DNA of 64,000 bases from Saposhnikovia divaricata (lineage: Eukaryota; Streptophyta; Magnoliopsida; Apiales; Apiaceae), in the NCBI GenBank assembly GCA_036435485.1, contig JAZHRN010000137.1, forward strand, positions 186,001 through 250,000, read 5' to 3'. The position numbers and the translations under genes were made by a program. Shown here one piece after another: positions 12,065-24,796 of the stretch (its first letter is position 1; the number at the start of each line of letters is the position of its first letter). A model generated the notes under the pieces. That model ran no database searches. It had not been told where the DNA came from and was given only the letters and a program-made list of their open reading frames with translations.

Positions 12065-12300
12065 GCCCGCAAGGTTGTCTCAATTGGTTAAAGAGAGGTC
12101 ATCTCATCTCTTGGTCACATGTTCGACTCCATGGGAGGCGGATTTTTGATTATGTCATCCTGAGGCAGAACCTGTCGCATTTGTGTGATTTGCCTTGGAT
12201 CACGTGGTTTGCAGGCTATTACGTGAACCCATGGGTTTACCCGGAGCGCACCCGAAGGTAGCGGATGCGGGTTCACATGTTAAAAAAAAAAAAGAAAAAG
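12065..12300 (+). mobile_element. tRNA-like SINE
   Basis: An internal Pol III-type promoter is visible: A-box-like TTGTCTCAATTGG at 12075-12087 and B-box TGTTCGACTCC at 12120-12130, spaced as in a tRNA gene. The unit continues through a non-tRNA body and ends in an A-rich tail (taaaaaaaaaaaagaaaaag, ending at 12300). The length of about 236 bp fits a plant SINE. Flanking target duplications were not clear. The short open frames overlapping it are incidental. Confidence 0.72.
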
Positions 12301-12613
12301 CATCGACCTTTTATCACCAACCTAGCAGGTATCGGCTAAAAAATGGAAGTAGATGTGTATGAATTATTCATTAAACCACTATAACAGTGAGATATCATGG
12401 AGTTATATGTACTGGAAAATTCAGTAACAAAGAAAAATAAATAATTGAAAGAGGAAACCTGGACCATTGGCCGGCTGGGATCAATCCTGATCTAAGCTAA
12501 TAAGAACTACTAGCTACTTTCTTGCAGAAGCAGGGCGAAACGAAAAAAAATTAATCTAGGCTCCATTCTCGTTTGATTTTCGAAAATTAATTTAAAAAAA
12601 TGTGCATTTTCAA

Positions 12614-13006
12614 TTATCTCCAACAATGTCCAATAATGTCCTAAATATTGTCCTAAATCAATATTTAGAACATTTAGTCATTTTTTGTGCTCCAACAATG
12701 TCCTAGTGGTGCCTTAAAACATTAGGACATCCATCCCATGTCCTTTTTTAAAGGCACCTTTATACTTGTTCAAAATTATTTTTAACAATAAAAAATTAAC
12801 TTCCCTCCTTTTCAACACTTCTCTCTCCTCTCTTTTTTCCCTTCCCTCCAATTTTAATTCAAATATATTATTATTTTAATTTATAAGGCACAAGTATAAG
12901 GCATGTTGTTGGATTTCGTACACAAAAATCATGAATTAACTCACTAGGATACTATATTTTATTATATTTATAGAGCACTAACCAGGACATTGTTGGACTT
13001 GCTCTA
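12614..13006. mobile_element. Probable MITE with decayed left terminus
   Basis: The right end reads ggacattgttggacttgctctaa and the left side carries the inverted match ctccaacaatgtcc (about 12618-12631). Internal copies of 'caatgtcctaa' recur. The outer left terminus has diverged, so the boundary is approximate and the superfamily is not assigned. Confidence 0.45.
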
Positions 13007-13769
13007 AGAGTCCGATGGGCAATGATGTATCATCAATTATCTGAGAATTTCTTTTTCTTTTTTGATAATCCAGGGTTAGCTTTTCTCACACACATCAACT
13101 AATCTGGAAAATTGCTAGCACATTCATACCAAGCATGATAGACCACTTATTTCTGTGCTTTCTAATAAATTCGAACCTATAACCTTAAGTTGATAAATCC
13201 CTAAATTACGGTACCAACCAACTGGAATATCTGTGGGACATCCGTGCTCGGTTATTATTTGAGAATATTGCCGAACAAATATTGATTCCAAGTCTAACCA
13301 TTAGACATTACTGCAACATTCTACGGTATGCGGTAAGAATAATATTTTTATTTTTTACGGGTACATCAAGATTTGGTAAATTGTTAGACCCGGGTCCCCC
13401 TTACACGTGTAGATTGTATGTGGTTAATTTTGTGAGACTATGAGATACACAGTACCTGTAATTATTGATGAACCTTGTAGACTTATAGTTGCAGCTGCTT
13501 AGTTTTGAGTTGTCTCTTTGCAAGTTATTCTCAATGATGTAGACAACAGAGGGTATTTTCGTAAATAACACTGTGTTGTCAATTTATGCAGATAGTGATT
13601 TGGCTCAACACAAAATTTAGAGTTCTGTAGATTTAGCTTGAAACATTATATTTTGTAATTAATGAAGTATAAGTTTTACAAAAGTAACCTTTTTCCATTT
13701 TTCTTCCGCATATAATAAAATGTTACATTAGGAGTAATGGAACTGGTTCCAAAAAATTATTCATAAATA

Positions 13770-14044
13770 CTCCCTCCGTCCCTCTTTAGTTGGCACATTT
13801 GCAAAAAAAAATTGTCCCTAAATAATTGTCACATTCCTTGTTCCAATACATATTTTTACCAATTTTTCCTTATATACCCCTTTATTTCAAATACCAATGT
13901 TTGACTTTATATTTAATATACACACTCATAACTCTTCATTTAATGTTAAGATCAAGGGCAGACATGGAAACAAATTACATAATTAATTCTTTCTTAATAT
14001 GTGTGTTTTTTACAAATGTGCCAACTAAAAAGGGACGGAGGGAG
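13770..14044. mobile_element. Stowaway MITE (Tc1/mariner type)
   Basis: The terminal inverted repeat CTCCCTCCGTCCC...GGGACGGAGGGAG is flanked by TA on both sides (13768-13769 and 14045-14046). The inverted repeat extends imperfectly about 36 bp inward (tagttggcacatttg and its complement). Total 275 bp, non-coding. These are classic Stowaway features. Confidence 0.9.
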
Positions 14045-14147
14045 TAATTGATAAAGATTACATAGCATAATGGAAATTTTTTATTTGAATGGTCGGTGTA
14101 AATGCATGGGATCCACACTATTATACCATATTAAATTAATTTACTTA

Positions 14148-14543
14148 GAGCATCTCCAATGGTGTTGGTTAAAAATGGTTGGCTAAAATAAAATTTGCTG
14201 AACGTGTATTCGCTGAATCTGTAGGATGTTGTACTCCAATGATGTTGGCTATAATTGTTGGCTATATTTAAAAAATAGTATTTTATTATTATTTTAAGTT
14301 GTTATAAATAGATTATATTATTTATATATGGTAAAATTTATATATGGTAAAAGATGATGTGGAATATTGCTATAGGTCCCTAGAGGTTGGCTATATATAG
14401 CCAACATGAAAGGGTTGGCTAAAATTTTTGCTAAGGGTTTCCCCCATTGGAGTGAACTTTTTGTTTATATATTCTCTATATTTTTTATTTATGGCATTTC
14501 ACATTTAATTTTAGCTAAGGGTTTGATTGGGTTGGAGATGCTC
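14148..14543. mobile_element. Harbinger/Tourist-type MITE
   Basis: Terminal inverted repeats GAGCATCTCCAA...TTGGAGATGCTC are flanked by the 3-bp target duplication TTA at 14145-14147 and 14544-14546. The interior repeats 'gttggctata' several times in both orientations. 396 bp, no transposase. A related copy lies at 16589-16923. Confidence 0.82.
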
Positions 14544-14546
14544 TTA

Positions 14547-16488
14547 ACATGGGAAATTTTTTTGGAATCAATTCAGTCGGGATACCTAGCATTTTCTTGA
14601 GGAGAAAGTTGTAAAAAATTTGTCCAGTGTGTGCCCAAGGACGCATGCTAAAAATTCGTGTTTGATGAGTTGGTAAATTTTGATTGGTGGAAATTTTTGT
14701 GCATGCAAGGAAATCCATCATTATTAATGAAATTTTCACCAATTAAAATTTGACAGCAAGTACGGATTGGTGGTATTCTTTGGCACATGCTAAGAATCCC
14801 ACAAAAACCGAATGAAGAATTTTTAAAATTTTCAAATCTTTAAACATTAGGATCCAACCATGAGAATTTAACACAGTAATTAAATAGTACTAGTAACTAG
14901 CATGCATTCTAATTGTAGTTATAACAGTTGAGCTATCATATTGAAGTTCCTCTTGTAACCCTTGACTGAGGAGAGAAGGGTGGGAGCCGTTGTGTTGACT
15001 TCATGTTTCCTGTACTAGTTACAGTACAGTGCGCTATACTTATATTTTAAATTAAATAAGTACTGTATAAAATATATTTTTTATGTCCGCCAACATAAAA
15101 TATATTTCAAATTAAAATTTGTAAACTAACTATCGAGTTAATTTAATTGTTTTGTGGCCAAGCTAAATCTTTGTGTCTGAACTTAAAATAGTACTTAATT
15201 TATCTCACTGAATCGAATTTGAGTTTGAACTGAATGTCAAATTGTTCCTGTACGATATTTCTATTGACTTAATAATAAAAATTAAGTATCTTCAATTTCA
15301 TGGCTGCACTAAGAGTCATTTTTTTACTTGTTACTATTATGATGATCTGATGTTGGTATTCACCGAAGCTCAGGATAGAGAAATTATTGTAGAACTGTTC
15401 TAAACCTTAAAAGTTTGAAACCCTACTTTGTAGTTGTAATCGAGTTCATTTCATGTTAAATTAAGGCAGTAAAACAGAGTGGAGCCAACTTTTGTTTGAT
15501 CCGAGCTGAGTTTAATATTTTTTTTAATTGAATGGAGTGGAGTTGAGTTTTTTAATCGAACGAAAAGTGATGTTCAAGATCGGCTCCTTAGTAACCAAAC
15601 AAAACACGAGTTTGATCACGATTAATTCGAGTCGAGAACTCCAATCGAACTCGAACTGAATTGTTCACTAATATATACTTCGTATGTTTTATACTCATCT
15701 AAATTCAATTTTTAAAATAACTAACGCGATTCATGTTTTCAAATTCAAATCACATCTTAATCACATTTTAAGATTTATACGATTTATCAATTAATGATGT
15801 ACAAATAGCTAGAAATGATAACTATACTAATATTTGGATCATATATTTTATAGGATCCACCCGTATATAAAAAATGAGTCGTCTACTAACGGATATTGAT
15901 ATAAGTTACCCGTATCCAACTTGTGTGGATCTAGGTAAGAGCTGAAATTATCCCTTACCTATTTTTTCCGGAATTTAGTTATCTTAAAAAAAATAATTAT
16001 GTCCACTCAATTTGTATACTAAAAATTAATTTATTTTCTTCTAACAATTATATAAGGCTAACATTTGTATTTACAAGAAATCGAATCTTAATCACTAAAG
16101 TTAATATAAAGACTTAAAAATATGATCATTTTACTCATACAACCGAATCACATTATATCCTATTTATAGAGCATGATTCAATTGAGAAGAATTTATACGT
16201 GAGAACAGTTGATCTGTACTCCTTTAAAAAGTGCAGAATAATTGTTCTGTATATTTATCGCATTTTTATTTATGTATTGCTATGCTGAAAAACAATTATG
16301 TTCTTACTGTTCTCATGTTAATATGTGTTCTCACCAGAACGTGACCCCCTATTTATATATATTATTGTTCAATATTCATTTACCACGAAAATAATTAAGA
16401 TGGATTGAAATTTGTTTTATTTTACATATTTTAAATTGTCCAAGATCGATGTTAATACTTAAAAATCTACAGTTTTATATTTAGTTAT
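14547..16488. other. Intergenic DNA with decayed repeats
   Basis: No gene seen. Around 14605-14805 there is a partly palindromic repeat (ttggtaaattttgattggtg versus caccaattaaaatttga). Around 15480-15665 lies a degenerate 'tcgaactcgaac' repeat similar to those at 16490-17085 and 26400-26870. The rest is AT-rich and featureless by eye. Confidence 0.4.
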
Positions 16489-17085
16489 ACGAACCGAACC
16501 GAGTTTAATGAGTTCGAGTCGAGCTCGAGTCGATTTCGAACTAAACAAGACTAATTCAAGTCGAACGGATTTAAAAGCTTGGCTCTAAGAGCATCTCCAA
16601 TGGCGTTAGCTAAAAATGATTGGTTAAATTACATAAAATATTGATTATGTAAAATTTGTCGAACCTGTAAGACATTGTGTTCCGATGGTATTGGCTATAA
16701 TGATTTACTATATTTTAAAAATGGTATGTTATTAATATGTGGCAATTCACTAGAGGTCTCTAGAGGTTCGACAAATATTGCCAACATCAAGAGATTATCA
16801 ATAATTATAGACAACTGTTTTGTCCCATTGGAATGCAAATTTTTTTACCGATTCTTTATAATTCTTATTTATAGTAATTAATTTCAAATTTTACCTAAAA
16901 AATCTCTCCCATTGAAGATGCTCTAACTTCTTTTATAATCGAAAACATTTTCATGATCAAGCTCGTGTTCGATTAGTAAACGAACGGAATCAGCTCATGT
17001 TCAATAGTAAACGAACCGAATCAAATCTACATAAATAAACCGAATTCCAGTTTTGTTCATGAACGACTCAGTTTATTTAGAATCC
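16489..17085. repeat. Degenerate 'gagctcgagtcg' dispersed repeat, split by a MITE
   Basis: Left part 16489-16588 and right part 16927-17085 share the same low-complexity vocabulary (gagtcgagctcgagtcga; aacgaaccgaatcaa). The Harbinger-type MITE at 16589-16923 sits between them with its own target duplication. Superfamily unknown. Confidence 0.45.
16589..16923. mobile_element. Harbinger/Tourist-type MITE, second copy
   Basis: The ends GAGCATCTCCAATGG...CCATTGAAGATGCTC are flanked by the 3-bp duplication TAA (16586-16588 and 16924-16926). It is related to 14148-14543 but shorter (335 bp) and more diverged. Non-coding. Confidence 0.8.
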
Positions 17086-17212
17086 TATGTTAAATTATGA
17101 AGTATTTCGAATGTTGTCCCACAGACATGCTTAAAGAATCAAGAATTAAATAAAAACAATTAGTTAAAGGAAAAGAAATAAACAAAAACCGGAACGACAC
17201 AAAACTAAATGC

Positions 17213-17575
17213 CCGTTTGGCTTATCTTCTTTTAAGGATTTATTGACTTATTTTTGGGTTAAAATTTTATATTTTGATAAATTTTTTTAATACAAGTATT
17301 TAATGTATGATTAAGATTTAATAAGTTGTAAAAATAAGTTGAAAAATAAGTTGGAAATTTAGGAATCTTAGAGCCTGTTTGCCTCACCTTATTTTACGGA
17401 CTTATGGACTTATTTTCGGGTAAAAATTTTGTATTTTGAATTTATTTTTTTATACAAGTATTTATTGTATGTTTGAGATTTAATAAATTAAAAAAATAAG
17501 TTGGAAAGTTAGGAATCTCTAACTTTGTCTTAAAATAACTTATTTCGAAAAAAATTCTCCCAAACACTCCATTAA
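17213..17575. repeat. Imperfect tandem repeat, MITE-like, upstream of the LSH gene
   Basis: Two successive units (about 17213-17368 and 17370-17575) share cttattttcgggta/aaaatttt, 'tatacaagtatttaatgtatg' and 'aaaaataagttggaaa'. A third related piece lies on the other side of the LSH gene at 19075-19290. Terminal structure is not clear enough to assign a superfamily. Confidence 0.5.
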
Positions 17576-17589
17576 CTTTCAACTTATTT

Positions 17590-18219
17590 TAAGTTGATTT
17601 ATACAACCAATAGAAGAGGAGTACTGGTGAATTACTCTACAATATTCCCTCTCCACTAAAATAATCAATTAATTTGGGGGATGTCACCATCAGTCATATC
17701 CATCTTACTGTCAACCTCTTTTTATTTCCACAAAAGCCCTAACCAAGTCCCTTCAAACTTGCCAAATACCATTACTCCCCCATCCTCTCTCCTTCTGTCT
17801 ACCAATTCACTGTTGTTGTTGAGGGAGATGAATAGTACCTTGTTTCCCCTTTTGTAGGAAACTATGTTCCTATCCTCCCTCTCTCTTACAAATATTTCTG
17901 AAAACAAAGCCAACTTCCCCATTAATCACACTACCACTTCTCCATCTCTCTTACAATAAAACCTCCATGCTTGGACAATTTTCTTAGGTTTTCATCAAAT
18001 CAACAAAAATATTCAAAAAATAGAGGGAAAAAAAAAAGCCATCAACATTCTTGAATCTTCTTGATCTATTTTCTTACATCACAAAACATTTCATATCCTT
18101 TAGATCTATATTTATGTAGTATATTTTAAAGGTATGCAAATGCAAGTATGAAACCCTAGTTCTTGATCCATTAATATAAATAAAAGATAGGGCTTTGAAA
18201 TCTTTTTCATACAATCAAA
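17590..18219 (+). promoter_or_regulatory. Upstream/5' leader region of the LSH gene
   Basis: This 630-bp stretch is less repetitive than its surroundings and carries pyrimidine-rich tracts (ctctctccttctgtc, atctctcttac) such as are common in plant 5' leaders. No single TATA box or upstream ORF stands out. Its role is inferred only from its position before the start codon. Confidence 0.3.
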
Positions 18220-18801
18220 ATGAACTCAAATCAAGAACTTGTGAACTCGGCAAACTCAGTCACCACGACCATGCTCATGTCTACCTCAAACACAAACTCC
18301 TTGGCTTCCTCCTCGTCTAATTCAGCTACTTCACCAACAACCCTAAGCCGATACGAAAACCAGAAGCGCCGTGACTGGAACACCTTTGGTCAATACCTCC
18401 GTAACCACCGTCCTCCGCTATCACTTTGTCGTTGTAGCGGAGCTCATGTTCTCGAATTCCTCCGGTACCTTGACCAGTTTGGAAAGACTAAGGTTCACAA
18501 TCAGTTGTGCCCGTTTTACGGGCACCCTAATCCCCCTGCCCCTTGTCCGTGTCCTCTTAGGCAGGCTTGGGGCAGCCTTGATGCACTCATAGGCCGACTC
18601 AGGGCGGCCTACGAGGAAAATGGCGGGAAGCCAGAAGCGAACCCCTTTGGAGCTCGAGCTGTTAGGCTTTATCTTCGTGAAATCCGAGATTCGCAGTCGA
18701 AAGCAAGAGGAATCAGCTATGAGAAGAAGAAGAGGAAGAGGCCACCACAGTTGCAGCATTCACCTGCAGCACTATTGCAAGCTCCCCCATCCTCCAAGTA
18801 A
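18220..18801 (+). CDS. LSH: ALOG/LSH-family transcription regulator
   Basis: Intronless gene for a 193-residue protein of the ALOG family (Arabidopsis LSH1 and Oryza G1), plant nuclear DNA-binding regulators of organ boundary and meristem identity. Residues 1-43 are a Ser/Thr/Asn-rich low-complexity leader. The ALOG domain spans about 44-165, starting [19 protein letters not shown] and including the zinc-ribbon insert with Cys/His residues in [16 protein letters not shown] (97-112). A basic nuclear localisation signal KKKRKR follows at about 169-174, then a short Pro/Gln-rich tail. Length and single-exon structure match the family, and the domain has no gap or frameshift. The first ATG follows an in-frame, open A-rich leader. 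Which LSH paralogue it is (LSH3/4-like is likely) cannot be decided by eye. It is the only complete ordinary gene in the window and is flanked on both sides by MITE-like repeats. Confidence 0.95.
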   Translation: MNSNQELVNSANSVTTTMLMSTSNTNSLASSSSNSATSPTTLSRYENQKRRDWNTFGQYLRNHRPPLSLCRCSGAHVLEFLRYLDQFGKTKVHNQLCPFYGHPNPPAPCPCPLRQAWGSLDALIGRLRAAYEENGGKPEANPFGARAVRLYLREIRDSQSKARGISYEKKKRKRPPQLQHSPAALLQAPPSSK

Positions 18802-19931
18802 TTAAATGGATGATAAATGACCATTACCTAAATCTCGTATTTTTCGATCAACTCTATAAAATTTATAATCTATTTCCAGCGTTTGTAGTAGTAGCTTCTG
18901 CTTTTTTATTTGTCAACTATTGATCTATTCGGAGCACTGCATTATGAATTATCTATAATAATGTTGTATGAGATTGAAGTGATCAAATTAATGTCATTTT
19001 TAGAGAAGTATGTGTTACTTTTAATTTATTACTATTAATAATTAGTGCCTTTATTGCATGTGCATAGTAGTTTGGCCGAGATTAAAATAACTTCTTATGG
19101 ATTTATTTTCGGTTAAAATTTTCATATTTTAATAATTTTATTTTATACATGTATTTAATGTGTGTTTGAGATTCCATATAAGTTTGCGAAAAAAAATATT
19201 TTTTCAAAAAAAAAAACTACGAATCGTAACTTAATTCTTAGAATAAGTCTACTTTTCTAGATAATAAGTTTCTCAAACACTCCTATGTTTCAACATAGCA
19301 TTATTTTTGTGAAACGAAAGTTTGTAACAGTTTGAGATTTTAGAAAAATTAGTAACTTAACAACTTTAGCCAATCATCGGTAGAAAGTGAATTTTCATCC
19401 GACTGAATTCGGTAACAAAAACCGATTTTTTTGTAGTGAACCAAGTGCCCGTGTTAATTGTATATCTCTCTACTGCTATTATGTTACTGTTGCAACCTTA
19501 TCTTATAGAGTTATATTAGATGAAAGCAGTGGTAGTGTCTAATCCGCTGTTACAACTTACAATCTACTGTATGAGATCTTAAGCTTATACTTTTCATAGA
19601 TTTGCAAATCTTACCAATGGTTTCCTTGTGTATTTTTTTAATTGAGGTTGTTAGAAGATTAATGATGATATTTACTAACTTTATAAAAGCATTGAGTGTC
19701 ACCTCTTGTCTAGTACTAATTATTCTACGTATATATGATTTTGGGGACGACTGCAGCTAACTACCAGTAAGTTCATATATACATGTGGGTTCTAGGTTCT
19801 TTTACCAACAAATAGTCAAATACAGTACGCGTAATTTTGTATCAGAAACAAAGGAAAACAATCGGATAATAAAGTGTTAGCTAGGGTTTCACAAAATATA
19901 ATACTCCTCGCTAAATTGTTATAAGCATTTA
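18802..19931. other. Downstream region of LSH with MITE-like repeat
   Basis: 3' flanking DNA of the LSH gene. At about 19075-19290 it holds a repeat related to 17213-17575 (gtatttaatgtgtgtttgag; caaacactcc). No other gene or RNA was recognised. Confidence 0.4.
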
Positions 19932-20206
19932 TTCCATCCGTCCCATCCAATTCTTAATACATTTTTTGGCACTTTCTGGCACGCATTTTAAGATGAATTT
20001 TAAGGATAGTTACATAACTTATTTTTAAAATTTTCTTTTTTTATATAAAATAGAATTGTTCTATTTTTATACAAAAAAAGAAATTTCTATTTTACAAAAA
20101 AAGAAAATTTTAAAAATAAATTATGAAACTGTCCTTAAAATTCACCTTAAAATACATGTCAGACTTACTATTTTGAAACGTTAAGAACCCGGCGGGACGG
20201 AGGGAA
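19932..20206. mobile_element. Stowaway-like MITE
   Basis: The ends TTCCATCCGTCCC...GGGACGGAGGGAA are flanked by TA (19930-19931 and 20207-20208). The interior is largely palindromic (aattttaaggatagtt... and its complement aactgtccttaaaatt). 275 bp, non-coding. Confidence 0.85.
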
Positions 20207-20212
20207 TACTAC

Positions 20213-20411
20213 TTACGTCCCAATTTAATCCTCTACTTTTTCACGAGCTACTTGTATAGTTGTATATAGTATTTTTTCGATATTTTTGTTTTATATATAA
20301 ATATAGGAGTTTATACTTTTATAAAAATAAAAAATTGAAAAAATATTATTTACAAGCGTTCAATGTTCATTTTGCAAAGGTACCAAATTAAGACTCTTAC
20401 GGAGGACGTAT
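20213..20411. mobile_element. Possible second MITE, adjacent
   Basis: tacgtcccaatttaatcctc at the left pairs loosely with gaccaaattaagactcttacggaggacgta-type sequence at the right, giving weak inverted ends about 200 bp apart. The ends are diverged and the TSD is not certain. Confidence 0.35.
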
Positions 20412-21273
20412 ATTTACTGTAGCATAAATTCAAATTCACATCTACGATTAACAATATAACGAGTCTTTCTTTAATAATATTTGTGCATTATGACAAGTGA
20501 AAACACTATCATATGTACAAGTGACAGAATTATCAGTTGTTCATCTGATCGATCAGCTCACCAACAGTCAATTTAATTAAGAATCTTTACTGATCACAGT
20601 CAGCGTACTAACACCAATAAATTATAGGTCATGAATATCCGGACCCAATTTTTTTTTAAAAATACTTTTTTTAAATTACTCTGTATTTTACAAAAATGCC
20701 AATTTTCATAAAACATTTATAAAAAATAGATTTGCCAACTTTTGCAACCGATATCACCCACAAATTCAACTTTAAAAATTTAATAATTGAAATCATTTTT
20801 GGTTACGTAATAGGTTACTTAACAAGTTGGATTGATTAAACCAAATGCAACCAACATCAACCCCAATTGCAACCAAAATCAATTTCAAATTATTTTTCAT
20901 AAAAATGTAAAAAATGGGTTACATTTGGTTGCTTTTGTTGCAGAAGGAATTTTTCAAATATTTTAAAAAGATGGTAAAATCGCAAAAAAATAAATACAAA
21001 AAATGATCTTTTTAGTAATTTCCCTAAATTACATACACTATTTTTTTAAAAAAAAACTATTACTCGACTTGAATTTATGTTGGACAATATTGAACTTTGT
21101 TGTGGTGTGGTGGGATGGGTACGAAGCTAATTGCACTTCTTTTTTTTGATTTTTTTAATTATAATATTTGTTGGAAGTTTAAGTTTAATTTAACAATTGC
21201 GTCGGTTTCATAAGTTGATGCCTATTGCTTTGGCGTCAGTTTGAATTGCTTTTGTATCGATTAAACTAGTATG
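20412..21273. other. AT-rich intergenic DNA
   Basis: No gene seen. A 'gcaaccaa/ggttgca' phrase recurs in both orientations at about 20740-20945, suggesting a decayed palindromic repeat. Confidence 0.35.
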
Positions 21274-22464
21274 GAGGTAATTGTATTTATACCCTCAAAC
21301 TTTCATTTAAAAAAAAAATAATACAATAATTTTGTGAAAAGCAATTCACTATTCTCAACTTTAAAAATTGGATGCAACACGAACCTCGTTTATCGATTTT
21401 TAGTTAAAAATATCCGTTACTGTTAACAGGTAAATTTGGAATTTCAGCATATCATTTAAATAATATTAATTTTTAAAATTTTAAATTATATTAAAATTAA
21501 AAAAATTATATTAATTTCAATTGATTTAAATTTTACTGACATTAATTTTTAAAATTTTAAATATTATATTTTATCATAACTATGATTATGTATATTTAAA
21601 TAATAATAATTTCGCCTATGATTATGTATATTTAAATAATAATAATTTCGCCTGATAAATATTTTTTAAGTAAAAAATGTATTAATATAAATTTTTTAAT
21701 TAATCTGAAATTTCAATTATTAATCCGATATGGAAAGTTAAGGTTAATGAACTGTATTACTGTATTGTATAATTGCATCCAATATGAAAAGTTAAGGTTA
21801 ATGAACTACTTTATTATACAATAAAATCTCTATAAATTAATATAGTTAGGATCGGAAAATTCTATTAATATAGAGAGATATTAATTAATCGATAAATTAA
21901 TTCAATTAATTCAATATACATTATTCAATTAATCGATATTAATTAATTCATTTAATTCAATATACATTATTCTACAAATTCAACGAGTATTTGTGAGATT
22001 CAAATTAAAGATTCATGTATATTTAGATGATATCAAAGATAAAATGACATTTTTGGAACGCATCAAAAACATTGATTAATAACTTTTTAATACTTTACAA
22101 AAACACAACATTCGAACTTTTAATTGTAACAAAGAGCGTTAAGGATGAGTTTCTTATAAATTCAAATTTAAGAACCCTAGAATCATATTTTACAAAAGGG
22201 TAATACATATATTTTTATGATTATAAAGAATTTATTAATTTATAATATTATTGTGACCATATATTTATATAGGGTTTTTCAAAAAAATTATTATCATTAT
22301 CATTATCTTATCGAAATTGATAATTTTTTGATCTGCCCAAATTGGGATCGGAAAAAATTATTAACTTAGAGAAATTATTAATTTATCGAGTATTAATTTA
22401 ACAAGGTTTTATTGTATAATTTTATTTTAAATGAAAGTTAAATGATGCAAAACGCAATTACCTC
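21274..22464. mobile_element. MULE-like non-autonomous element, AT-rich
   Basis: The left end GAGGTAATTG and the right end (reverse complement) GAGGTAATTGCGTTTTGCAT are similar, and about 20 bases inside both sides carry 'aaactttcatttaaa' or its near match. Size 1191 bp. Flanking duplications are not convincing. The same end vocabulary (gcgttttgcatcatcaaact) is found on the element at 24797-25500, so the two belong to one family. No coding capacity. Confidence 0.5.
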
Positions 22465-24796
22465 AACTGAAGACTGTTTGGGCTCGATTTAATTTGGCGT
22501 TTTGTTTTTAATACCAAAGGCTTATTTAAGAGTACTATTTTTTCTGACAAAAAAAAATTATTTTTTCGGTTAAAATATAATTTTGCCATCAGATTTGTAT
22601 AATTGATTACTTGTGATTGTGACTATTTACAAAAAACATGTAACAGCTGGCACACCGTACGGTTATTCCTTCATCGACACATGTGTTGGGATCATACACA
22701 TGGAGTACTAGAAGAAGCCTCGTGGCGCTATTGTTGTCACATCACCTACGAACCGATGTCTGAAAATTTTATTTTAAATTAAAAAAATTATAATATTAAA
22801 AAAATTCGTTTAGATATTTATCCATAAATATAAGATTTAAATTTACTAATCGTATATATGTATCTTGTTCAACAAAAAAACTTAAATGTTGGTTTAAATC
22901 GCATATCATATATACTTAAAATCCTATTTTAATGTTTACCTAAAAAGTAGAAATAATAGAGTGTGGCTGGGACACAGGTTAGAAAAACGGTATTTTTTTA
23001 TGACCTAAACAAACTGTATATGTAATATAAACTTTGGTAATTTTTTTTTTTTTGCAGAGCACTTTTTGTTTTCGTATATTTGAAAATAATTTATAAGAAT
23101 ATATTATTTTTCCACCTTAGTCAACCTGGGAAGAGATAAGCTCAGCTATCTCATCGTACTCAATAAATCTCTTTTTTATTTTTATAAAAATGTTTAACAA
23201 ATTAATCATGCAAAAATTACATTTAATAAAATATTTATTATTTTATGCAGAAATACAGAAATGAGTTCTAGTATTTTAGGAATAAGTTGGTTTAACTTAG
23301 GTCTTATTTGGGAAATCTTATTTTTCAGAAATAAATTATTTATTCTGAAAAAAATTATATAAATATGTACTTTTTTTTCGAAATAAGTAACTTTTATTTG
23401 CAAGATAACGAATGTTAAACTTCTCATACACATTTTTTTCTAAAAAAAATATGTAAATATGAATTTTTTTAAAAATAAGTAACTTGAAGTGAATAAAAAA
23501 CAAAGGCTGATAGTCTGGATGTTAGAAATGTCAGTTAAATTAATCTGTATCCATGGACATGTAGATCACTGGAAGAAAAATGAAGATTGAATTATGTATA
23601 GCTGAAATCTGAATGCACACGAGTGAATCACCTGAGCGAATTGTTATCTTCTGCATGTTCACTGCTGACCACTGTCACAAACACACACACACACTCTACC
23701 CTACTTTTACATCCAAACGTGAATTATGGTAGAAGGTGTCGTTTTCATCTTCTTTTTCCTTCCACATTCGTGATCTTCATGTTGAAAAATAGGTACGATT
23801 CCCGTGAATGTTAATTGGTTAATTTTTCTTTCTTTTTTTTTTGGCTAATTTGTTTATGTTTTATCAATGTACGGATTAGTTTATGAACACCTCGACTAAT
23901 TTTAATCTCGACGACCTATAATCATGCGTGCATTGAAATCACACCGGTGCATGACATCTTATATGTTTAAAATTGTTTACTCTCCGTCTTTTGATTTTTT
24001 TTTATAGCTAACTTCAATTGTTTACTCTCGGTCTTTTGATTTTTTTTTTTATAGTTAATTTCCGTCTTTTGATTTTTTGATTACGCGAAATCATCTAATT
24101 TTTTAATAATCAAACACGTTTATGCACTTATTTCATTTTCGAAAAAATTTAAATTATCGACATTTCGTAAAAAGAACATGATAAAAAATCCGATAGACAA
24201 AATTCTCATGAGGTGTTATACTCTCGCATCTTCTTATTTTCGTATCGATAACTTTATGAGTAGTAGGAACATTCACCATGAACAACTTTTGAACCGGTTC
24301 GAAACGATGGACCGACTTTGTTGGATGCTTACTAGGATTCGTATGAGATTCATAATTTTGTTTGAGTCTGTAATCTTGACTCAATACGCTAGCCCAGTCT
24401 GGATTGGCCCACACTGATTTGACACAAAGATTAGGAGTGCATGGCCCACTCCCACGTGAGCATCTCTGTCTATGTCGGCCCACTTATATAGGAGTACCAT
24501 TTCTGATTATGTTTCTTGGATTTTACTAATCTTTAATAAGTTCCCAGTGGCTTGTCAAGTCTTGGCCACAGTTCCAGTTTTTTCAAACTATTCAAACTAT
24601 ATTCACTGGTTTAAATGACTTTTTCTCAATGTTTGTATTCGATCAATATACTCACTCTGCCCCCAGCGACTTCTTTACGTTTGGGATAGGGAACTCGGCA
24701 CGCATTTTAATGCTCCTATAAAGTATAATTTTTAATATAATTTTAATTTTTTTTCTTCTGAATAAAAACTTAATATTTAAATTTTATTTAAAAATA
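22465..24796. other. AT-rich intergenic DNA, no gene seen
   Basis: No coding region recognised. Contents visible by eye are a fragment with hAT/MITE-like wording at 23290-23430, a short (CA)n run near 23678-23694, and a three-fold short repeat of cgtcttttgatttttt at 23984-24080. Confidence 0.4.

Noticed and set aside
18371..18805. Overlapping open frames on both strands within the LSH gene
   Set aside because: They are out-of-frame shadows of the ALOG coding sequence, which alone shows the family motifs.
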